This document shows, in pieces, positions 56,047-64,000 of a DNA stretch of 64,000 nt. Source of the DNA: Fagopyrum homotropicum (taxonomy: Eukaryota; Streptophyta; Magnoliopsida; Caryophyllales; Polygonaceae); contig BSWB01000008.1 of assembly GCA_033239125.1 (NCBI GenBank), forward strand, positions 9,516,001 through 9,580,000. The letters run 5' to 3'. The notes beneath the pieces were generated by a model. The model was not told where the DNA came from and made no database searches. It was given only the letters and a program-made list of their open reading frames with translations. Within the stretch, counting starts at the first letter, position 1, and each line of letters starts with the position of its first letter. Position numbers and translations under genes: made by a program.

Positions 56047-56555
56047 TTTTTGACCTCGACCGGGGAGATTCTGGCCGAACGAGGTGTTTCACCTCGGTTG
56101 AACCAAGAACACCTCGACCGAGGTGGGTTAACTGAGAGTTTTTGAAAACGATTTTGTGTTACTTATCTGGATATGATCTCAGTGAAGATCTTGTTTACTG
56201 ACTGGTTTTGAATTCTTTATGTGTTTGAAAGGTTTTATGATATGTTTAAGTTGCTAAATGCCTTGTTTGAAATTATTGGCATGTTTAATACTTTGTTTTT
56301 ATCCAAATTATGTTGAATTTGAAGGTTGACACCGCAGGTTAAGTTCTCTCACGTTCTTCTTGGAAAGACCAAGGCAATTCGTTCTCTTCTTCTTCTTCTT
56401 CTTCTTGATCATGCTTAGCCCCTTATATACATTTTGCCTCCCTTTACCTATCCGGGAATTTGGAAGCAAGCGAAGTGGTGAAAGCAAGTGAAGTTGAGAA
56501 GTGGCTGAAAGTGAAAGTGTTAGAAAGCAATAATAGGTTTGGGGAAGTCAATCAT

Positions 56556-56727
56556 GAAGATGAGTAACTCGGCACCATTCACATAGCCGGGTGTTTGTGT
56601 CTTGCCAAAGTCGGATTGAGCGATATTCCTATCGGGTCATGGTATGTGCATCAAGGGTTTGATGCATCTCGAGAAATTGATGATTGCAGATTTCCTAGGC
56701 TTCGGTTATTGTGCACCTCTGTCCATG
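56556..56727 (+). ncRNA. Conserved noncoding block between ORF3 and 3' LTR (element 2)
   Basis: Counterpart of 34809-34977: 54 identical bases (56560-56613), then a similar stretch with substitutions and indels, ending at gtgcacc(t/g)ctgtccat. The upstream words ttggggaagtcaatcatgaa also correspond. Tags (56053, 56111) and a CTT-repeat (56387-56406) lie between it and ORF3. Function unknown. Confidence 0.6.
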
Positions 56728-57182
56728 CATCCCAAAAAGTAAAGTAAAAAAGAAAAAAGTGTGAGATAAGCAAAGCTTATTGGTGGAAGATGTTGCAAGT
56801 CAAAGTGAAAGTGAAGTTCATCCTTTTCCCGGATTCTAGCACCACATTACCTTACATACATCCTTACCCCACACGTTTCTTGACCTTTTCTTTTGGGAAG
56901 CCCTTGAGACCTTGAGCTTGTTGATTGACTTAGCGGTTTAAATCGGATTATACATGATTAATTTTGATAATTATGATTTATTATGCATTCTATGATTTTA
57001 TGCAAAGATGAACAACTTTCCTATATTTATAAAATGTTTTGATCATGTTGAGTTTTTAAATTCCAGGAAGTACTCTCTTAGAGTGATCTATGATAGTTGC
57101 ACACCATAAAATGTTTTAGAAAGACTTTTTCATTGATTTTATTGACTTATAATCCATTCTATCTTGTCTTCTATATGCGGAA

Positions 57183-57221
57183 CTTGCTTGGGGACAAGCA
57201 AGGGCTAAGTATGGGGTATTT
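57183..57221 (+). other. Hairpin plus polypurine tract before element 2 second LTR
   Basis: CTTGCTT (57183-57189), loop GGGGAC, AAGCAAG (57196-57202), four bases, AAGTATGGGGTATTT (57207-57221), then the LTR start TGATAGC at 57222. Confidence 0.85.
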
Positions 57222-58948
57222 TGATAGCATGAATTATAGTCTATATTTTGGGGTTTGTTTGGACGTTTTATCTTCAATAATCTGCATGTTTGTATGTATA
57301 ATATGTGATTCTATTACCATTTCATCTACCTTTGCGAGAATCGAGGTCTACACCTGGTTTCGTTGTAATTGCAGGTAATATGGTACGTTTTGCATCAAAA
57401 AGGAGCAAAAGGAGTCATTAGTCATTTGGAGCTACATCCAGGAAGCATAGCCATGGATTAAAGATTTACTTTGGACCAATTTTGAGAGATTTCACATTCA
57501 GTTGTGAGTCACCTCGGTTGACCACAGATTTACCTCGACCGAGGTGATCTAGAGACGCCGACTCGACCGAGGCGAACACCTAGGACGCGGCGAGAATATT
57601 TTATTCTTGGATGAGATCTTTTAAATTTGGAAAGTGATCTTATATTTTTGGGCTTGGCTCCTGGAAGGAAGGAGATATGCAGAATCATATATTTTACCTA
57701 TATTTATGGGAAAATATCTTTCTAAGATTTATTATCTTTGGAGGGTTATTTTCCTATAAAAAGGGTTGGATTTCCACAATTCCAACACCCCGCTTACACC
57801 GAAAAAATACGCAGCAGCAGCCTACTCCAAGTTGGGAGATTTGAAGAACCTTTTTGAAGGTTGAAGGAAGATTGAAGTCCATAGCTTTTATAGCTTTATT
57901 GAAGGGTTTTGTAAGATTGTCTTCAATTCCCTCAATTGTTGTCTTGTCTTTTTGGATTGTTATCCAAAGAACGCTTTGTTGTGATATTTGATTCAGTTAT
58001 TGAAGTCTTTTCATTAAATTCTTCTTTGTTCAAATGTTCACCTTCTTCCCATATATTTTAATACTTTCATTATGATGATGAGTGGCTAATTTCCTTGTGT
58101 GATTCTAGGGTGATTGGCTGAAGGTTGTGGGAAAAACAATGATAGAATAATCTTAGATTCCAGTGGGATCCTGAAAGTTCGAGTCTTTAACCTTAACCCT
58201 AAGCATCTCGTTCGGTTGATGAACATCTCGGCCGGGGTGGAATTCTTCTGACCGAGGTGACTTATTCGACCTAAACTGAGAGTTAAGTGTTAGAGTTTGC
58301 CAAATCCTATTCTTATTACACCTTCCTGGTTCAAAGCAAGCTTAGGATGAGACTTACCCGGTAATTCCTTAGTTTGTGTACCAACGATCATAAGTGTAGG
58401 TAATAAAGGTTTATCCTTTATTGGGGTTTGAGTGTGCTTCCATCCCATCTTTGTGAGTTAGCCTGAGACTTACCCGGTAAAGGTTGATTCTATTCCCTTA
58501 GATGGTGTGTTAGTTTAAGGTTATAGTTCTTTATCTTGATTCCTTGAGACTTACCCGGTAATAGGAGTTGCGGTTTAGGATTAGTGTGTAGTGAGACTTA
58601 CCCGGTGATCTACTCCATTTTAGAAACACCTTCCCCACGCAAAAATCTCAGCTTTGTCCGCTTATCTATAGATCTTGAGTTGGAACCACAACTAGATGCT
58701 TTAATCCCTAGAATTGCATGTTTGCTTATTTGACTCCTTATTCATCTTTGATTGTGTTAATCGCTCTTGTGGTTAGAACTAACGTAGCATACCGTGTTGA
58801 CTTTGTTTCACCGAGTCCCTGTGATCGACCCCTGGAATTTTCTTGCTTTTACTACGATTGACCCGTACACTGCGGGTTCGCATCCTTGTTTTAAGCTTAA
58901 GTCTAGGGTTATAAATTTAAAGCTTGCACACACCGTTTGGAGCGAACA
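57222..58948 (+). repeat. Element 2 LTR, second copy (1727 bp)
   Basis: Differs from the first copy at three places that I can see (near 57479, 58036 and 58162). The end GGAGCGAACA is followed at once by a primer binding site, so this copy acts both as the 3' LTR of one unit and the 5' LTR of the next. Confidence 0.95.
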
Positions 58949-60636
58949 AGTTTTTGGCGCCGTTGCCGGGGACTTGGTCTAGACCGAGTCGGTACGGTTT
59001 GCTCTTGGGGCATTTGCCCCGTTTTGTCTAACCACTCTACTTGAGTGACTTTCGCAGTGTCTTTCTTAGGTATATGCGAAGAACCCGCACTGGGAAGGAA
59101 ATCGTTCCTTACGATCCCGAACCAGAAAAGACATACAAGAGACGCTTAAGAGAAGCGAAGATGGCCCAACAAGACGATCGCGATCTTGCGGCCCAATTGA
59201 GAGAGACGCAGGAGCTGCTGCGCCTCAGCAAGGAAGAACTCATGCAAGAGAAAGAAGAGAATCGCACCAGGACTGCAGCAATCGAAGCTGAGATTGCTGT
59301 CATTCGGAACCAGATTCTACTTCGACCGAGGGAGGATCCTCCTGTTGATCCTCGACCGATGCAGGATCCAGTAATTGATCCTCGACCGAGGCAGATTCCA
59401 GTACCCAACGCCCCGGCCGAGGTACTTCCACCTCGGATACCAGTCCGAGATGTTCTTCTCGCAGGAATTCCACAAACCCTAGGTCAAAGGATGGACCCTA
59501 ATCAACATCTGAGGCGTCCAGGAGTGAACCTAGGAGATCCAGCAGATCATGACTACGAACTTCGACCGCAAGTTCTAGCCATGATTCGCCAATGCCAATT
59601 CGGAGGGCTAGAGAAGGAGTCGCCGCATCAACATCTTCAAAACTACGAGATCTTGATGGAAACCTTGCGACCTCCCAGAATTGAGAACAACAACTACAAG
59701 CTAAGACCTTTTTACTTTTCTTTAAAAGATAGAGCTCTTACTTGGTATCAATCTCTTCCTCCAGGAAAAATTAGCACATGGGAGGAGATGACTACGGAAT
59801 TCTTGACCAAATTCTTTCCACCCTCAAAGACCGCTGAAATGAGAGGGAAGATCAATGCTTTCATCATGAAGGACAAGGAGAGCTTGTCCAAATCTTGGGA
59901 GCGGTTCAAGGATATCCTTTTGGATTGCCCACATCACGGGATTCCAAAGATCGAGTTGTTGGAGATCTACTTCAAGGGGCTGGACGGAAGCACCCAGTTC
60001 AATCTTCAACTACTCTCCGCCGGTACCTTCATGGACATGGCGATTGACGAGGCTTGTGACTTCATTGAGAAGCAAGCCTTGCACATGGAGAAATATACCC
60101 ACCAAGGAGCTGAAGGTGGAATCAAAAGAGTCAACTTTCAAGAGACTCAAACCGACAACAACCAACTCACGTCGTTGAAGAATGACGTGAAGCAATTGAA
60201 GGAGCTCTTGATGGCTCAAACTAAGAAGGAAGAGCAAGGGCAAAGGAACAACAACAATAACGGGTACCGTAACAACAACAACAACAACGGTTCCCGAAAC
60301 AACAACTACAACAACAATAGAGGATCCAATAGCAACAACTGGAGGGCGAATAACCAAAACCACGGTAACAACCATTCAAACTCCAACTCTAATGATTCCT
60401 CTAACCCTTTCCTCTCTTCTCCTTCTTCTTCTTCTACTCCATTGAAAAGCCAAGGGCAAGGATCAAGTTCGTCTCAACCGGAAAAGAAAGACGCAGTTCT
60501 GGAGGCAATCTTGATCAAGCTTAGCGCTATGGAGAATTCTATGACTTCATTTTCGAGGGCCCAAAAGTCCTTCGAACAACAACTTGCTAATAGGGCGAAT
60601 GAAGCGCCAAGAGATCCAGGGAAGCTTCCAGCGAAG
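58949..60636 (+). mobile_element. Truncated second internal region of element 2
   Basis: Primer site (58955-58972), leader and gag repeat the sequence of 49262-50946 with about six substitutions and one extra AAC codon in the Asn tract. The match stops at 60636, within the codons for the peptide LPAK. Everything beyond (rest of gag, protease, integrase, ORF3, third LTR) is missing. Confidence 0.93.
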
Positions 60637-60642
60637 TGTTAA
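59074..60642 (+). pseudogene. Element 2 gag, second copy, 3'-truncated
   Basis: From ATG 59074 (MRRTRTGKE) the product follows the first copy for about 520 aa, through the gag domain and the Asn-rich tract, and ends at a chance stop (TAA, 60640-60642) created by the junction. Differences include Trp to Cys in the segment DEACDFIEKQ. No protease. Confidence 0.9.
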
Positions 60643-60724
60643 AGAGATTTGGCCTTCAAGGTGTGCCTTTGATTTGAGCCCTAGGTGTGCAACGACCTCC
60701 TGAATAACAATGTTACAACAAGAC
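60637..60724 (+). other. Mosaic junction with templated filler and 64-bp host duplication
   Basis: 60635-60650 (agtgttaaagagattt) equals 60772-60787. 60647-60663 (atttggccttcaaggtg) equals 61955-61971. 60661-60724 equals the 64 bases immediately left of element 2 (47471-47534). The patches overlap by 2-4 bases. Confidence 0.9.
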
Positions 60725-62030
60725 CTACTATCAATAATAACGGTAAATAATTGTCCCGAAATTAAACAACGAGTGTTAAAGAGATTTTTCCTTTGTGAGA
60801 CATCGGGAACGAGTTCACTCGCTTGGAGGGCCTTCTTTGTGACAAGGCAGAAATCTCCCACAGGAACATGGGCTTCAATTTCAAGACCTTTTATGATTGG
60901 GGCTACTGTTTCGTAGTCATCTTCGGATTCATGATTCTCGGTGACCTCTTCCCCAAATGCATTCATTAAAACCTTGCGAGGATTAGGGCATTCCCGGGCA
61001 TAATGAACATGATCATAACACTTGTAACATTTCACTTCTCTAGTCCGGCTTGTTTCCGGTTTTGGTGTCGAACTAGGAAGAGGGGCGCTAGGGTTAGGGG
61101 CGGAAGTGGACTTGGGAGCTACTATTGGGGATGAACCTGTTGTGTGGGTAGGACGATTATTTCGAGAGGGTTCGATGGATTCATGACTTGTCCCTCTTCT
61201 TGTTGATCCGATTGCCTTACGTTTTTGGATTATATTATAGGCGTGGGTAGCATGGTGAAGGGCATCAGTAAGGTTTGTGTGTCTAATTTGTTCAACTATT
61301 TCGGACACATCGGAGTTAAGTCTAGACAAGAACTTGGCTAGGATATAGTTGTCGGGTTGTCGAGTTCCCGATCTTTGAAGGAGAGTTCTCAACTCTTTGT
61401 GGTAATCATCCGGAGTTCGGTTACGTTGACGTAACCTTTCAAGTTTGAGCAACAATTGTTGCTTGTAATCTAAAGGTATGAACCGAGCGCGCATCCTTCT
61501 ACGGAGTTCAAACCAAGTGTTGATGTGTGGTTGTTGATGTGCCTCAACATATTCCAATACTTCCTGCCACCAAGTTAGAGCAAAATGAACAAAATGAATA
61601 GTAGCAACTTCAATCTTTTCATACTCGTTAAACTCATAATAACGGAAGACTGGTTCGGCCTTAGTCTCCCACTCAATGTAGGTCTCAACTTTTACAGTTC
61701 CGGTAAAGTTTGGAACATCTACTTTTGATCCATGGTAACGCCACTGATTACGGTGACCATGATTTTCTTCACCGTCCGAGTCATTGTGTCGAGAAGCTTG
61801 ACGATGGTCCCAGTTTCTGTTCTGGTCTCTATCATGGCTTCTGCTTGCATGGCTATTTACACTCCGTTCTCGGCCTCTACGAGGTGTGTCTTGATTGCTA
61901 CCTCCTTGACTTTATTCAAGTGGGGCGGGAGGTATTCTTCTTAGAAGCTCGGCTATTTGGCCTTCAAGGTGGTCAAGACGTTGGTCGGCTTGGTTGATCC
62001 CATTACCATTGACGGAGACCTGTTTCCCTT
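60725..62030 (-). pseudogene. Element 3: gag and start of protease
   Basis: On the minus strand the frame is open from 61911 to 60725, and is preceded by INQADQRLDHLEGQIAELLRR (about 62007-61940) ended by an in-frame TAA (61914-61912). Gag domain: FTGTVKVETYIEWETKAEPVF, ALTWWQEVLEYVE, MRARFIPLDYKQQLL. Zinc knuckle CYKCYDHVHYAREC (C-X2-C-X4-H-X4-C) lies near 61029-60988. The protease site reads VIIDSRSCCNIV, with Arg in place of the Gly of the Asp-Ser-Gly triad. The continuation lies at 47534 and below, on the other side of element 2. Confidence 0.85.
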
Positions 62031-62207
62031 CTCGGAAAGTTATGACAATTGAAATTCTGAGTTCGGACGCCCGTTTTCCGCAAAAACCGCAAAACCGGGC
62101 GTTTTACACCTTGACTAGTTTCTTCACCTTTGTAACCAAACCTTTGACAAATGAAATTCACCTATCACACAAAACAAACTCAGGGGAAAAGGTTAGAAAC
62201 AAAACGT

Positions 62208-62238
<31 letters not shown>

Positions 62239-62581
62239 AAGTGTATTTCCCCTCACACTCACTCAAGTGTTTGATAGTGTTTTGTTCACACAACTCCCCT
62301 TTTCCTTTGCTTTGAGGCAAAGCTCTCCCTCACCTTTTCCAATGCACTAGGCAATGCTCTCCACTCAAATATTTCACTTAGTAATAAAAAGTCCGCAAGA
62401 GTCCAAGATAGTGCACAAGGCAAATAAGGTGTTCCAAGATGCAATATAACTTCAGAAAAGCAAACACAAATGTTAACAAAAACCACAACAAATACGAGCC
62501 TTCCGGTGAGTATTTACTTAGTCCCTAACAAGTAGTTAGTCAAAGCAATAACAAGCGTCTTCCCCAAAACGTGCGGGTTGT
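62031..62581 (-). other. Element 3 leader or LTR remnant
   Basis: No coding sequence. It contains a (CT)n microsatellite at about 62206-62231. It should hold the 5' leader of the minus-strand element 3, but I find no primer binding site and no clear LTR edge. Element 4 probably inserted here. Confidence 0.35.
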
Positions 62582-63400
62582 TGATGCGCCCTTGACCTCT
62601 ATGTCCCAAGACGAGGAAGACGAGGCACTTCGGGTTCGCTCCGATGGACCGCTCACCCGTTCCCGTGCTAAAGCAATCGCTCAAGCTACCGGCTCCATCA
62701 TTAGCCGCACCGTTGCTTGTCACGGACCCATTGGTTGCAAACCGTGTCTCTACGCCACTATGACTTGAAGCTTGTCAAGCCGGCACCGTTCCAGCGCATT
62801 TTCCGTAATTTAGCATTTTATAATAATAAGCCTTTTTATTTTCGGTTTATTAATTTCCGGCACTTAATTTCCGGAACTTAATTTTCCGAATTTAAGATTA
62901 GACTTTTGGTTTCGGAATTTAATTCGGAAACTTAATTCCGAACTTAAATTCCCAACCTTTCACATTTTTAGGCTTTTCATTTTCGGAACTTAAATTCCGA
63001 CTTTATTTCCGTCATTTAATTTCCGACCTTTTGTATGGCCTTCATCCACTATATAAGGGGATGCTTGGCTCATTTGTAAATCATGTTCAATTTGATTAAG
63101 TATTGAGAAGTATTTTCCTCCTACTTGAGCATCAATCCCTCTTCCAACCCTCTCAAAGTTCTTCTTTTGGATCTTCGATCCAAACTCAACCACATTCGAG
63201 AGTTCTTCAAGAACCAACTCAATCGACCCACCTCAAGGCTTGATCGATCAATCTAGATCGACTCAACCATTCAACTTCCGCCTCCATCTCTAAGCTTCTG
63301 CCAACCATTTTCAACGCATCCGCACTTCAACTAAGGAGTAGTTGAGCTTCAGCTTGACCTAGATCCGGAATATTTCATTGACGTGTCTAAGGACGCATCA
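62582..63400 (+). repeat. Element 4 5' LTR (819 bp), gypsy type
   Basis: Begins TGATGCGCCC and ends GGACGCATCA, so the ends form the inverted repeat TGATGCG / CGCATCA. Two bases later stands a tRNA-Met-like primer site. The first 185 bases are an open frame containing EEDEALRVRSDGPLTRSRAK, which looks like the C-terminus of a gypsy polyprotein; in the 3' LTR that frame would be the end of pol. A run of aatttccg-type words fills 62810-63020. Confidence 0.75.
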
Positions 63401-64000
63401 AATTGGCATCAGAGCAAAGGGATCTAAGCTAAGTTATCTTTACTCTTGTTTTTGTGCGTTATCATATTCATTATTTTTGCCTTTTATTCATCATCATCTT
63501 CATCTCGTTCTTCGCATGTTCATCTACGTTCTTGAAATTTTTTTTTTCTCGATCCATTTCGCAAAGCAAATTTAGGAGATTTTTGGTTTGCCATCGAACC
63601 ATTAATCAAAAAACGTTTTTCCTCACCCAATCCGACATTTTTGTTAATCAATTTCACCATTTTCTTGGGATTTTTTGTTGACAAAATCGGATATCACGCC
63701 TTTTAATATTCCAAAAACCAAAAACAACGAAAAACTCTTGAAAAAAACGGATTTGTTTCAAAGAAAAGTGGATTCATCTCTTGCATTACAAAGGTTGCAT
63801 TCAAAAGTTTCAAAAAGAAACAATTTCACAAAAACAAAAGTAAAAGACGTCCGGTAAACCGGTCCATTCGAAAAATCGGATTTTTGAAAAGGTCAAAGAC
63901 CAAAGCAAGTAAAACTTACCGATAAACAATCCGTCCATTTCCTATCTCTCCATTTTCTTACAAGTTGCAAATTTTCTCTTGAATTTGTGTGCATTTTGGT
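63401..64000 (+). mobile_element. Element 4 primer site and leader
   Basis: TTGGCATCAGAGCA at 63403-63416 resembles the initiator tRNA-Met site (one substitution in TGGTATCAGAGC). The rest to the window end is AT-rich leader with no readable gag; the element continues beyond the window. Confidence 0.65.

Larger units (their letters stand above)
47535..58948 (+). mobile_element. Element 2: Athila-type element lacking reverse transcriptase
   Basis: 11,414 bp with two 1727-bp LTRs that differ at only about three sites by eye, so it is younger than element 1. Order: 5' LTR, tRNA-Asp primer site, gag-protease, integrase, spacer with tags and a TATA box, ORF3, noncoding block, polypurine tract, LTR. 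The reverse transcriptase and RNase H are absent, with the reading frame kept across the gap. It can only have moved with enzymes supplied by another element. Its second LTR does not end the insertion: a second primer site and gag follow (58949-60636). Confidence 0.93.

Overview
The window is nuclear DNA of a flowering plant, most likely a eudicot. It holds one multi-exon housekeeping gene with GT-AG introns. The rest is almost entirely plant retrotransposons: LINEs, a Ty1/copia remnant, Ty3/gypsy elements of Athila and chromovirus type, and a Del/Tekay-like solo LTR. I saw no tRNA gene, rRNA gene or CRISPR array.

Left part (1-9.2 kb). A LINE 3' end is followed by the 5' end of a copia element (LTR, primer binding site, start of gag). 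Next comes the minus-strand gene PEX6, a peroxisomal AAA ATPase. I resolved it into 16 exons (8819 down to 1521) encoding 929 aa. It is the only host gene I can support.

9.2-27 kb is a graveyard of old repeats: three more LINE RNase H relics, several decayed LTR-like blocks, a cluster of short hairpins at 23.6-24.4 kb, and a decayed Athila-type element whose third ORF (25183-26538) and 3' LTR start (27172) are still readable. A solo LTR of 2581 bp (27476-30056) with a perfect 5-bp target duplication sits inside that LTR.

30.9-62.6 kb is a nest. An old, frameshifted chromovirus-like gypsy element (element 3, minus strand) is split in three. Element 1 is an Athila-type element (32695-45818, minus strand, 1634-bp LTRs, TSD gtgct) inserted in its RNase H. 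Element 2 is another Athila-type family (47535-58948, plus strand, 1727-bp LTRs) at its protease, followed by an unfinished second internal region (to 60636) and a junction made of templated filler. Element 2 keeps gag, protease, integrase and ORF3 but lacks reverse transcriptase and RNase H. The right edge (62582-64000) is the 5' LTR and leader of a fourth gypsy element.

The most interesting signals lie in the Athila-type elements. (a) Short palindromes of form xxxTCG-NN-CGAxxx are scattered through each element, with a family-specific sequence but at matching places. (b) A stem-loop followed by AAGTATGGGG occurs twice per element, after ORF3 and before the 3' LTR, with stems that differ in sequence but keep pairing in three families. 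(c) A noncoding block lies between ORF3 and the 3' LTR, with 54 consecutive identical bases. (d) A TATA box lies about 440 bp upstream of ORF3 in two families. Together these suggest that ORF3 and its flanks form a separately expressed, RNA-structured module of unknown function.
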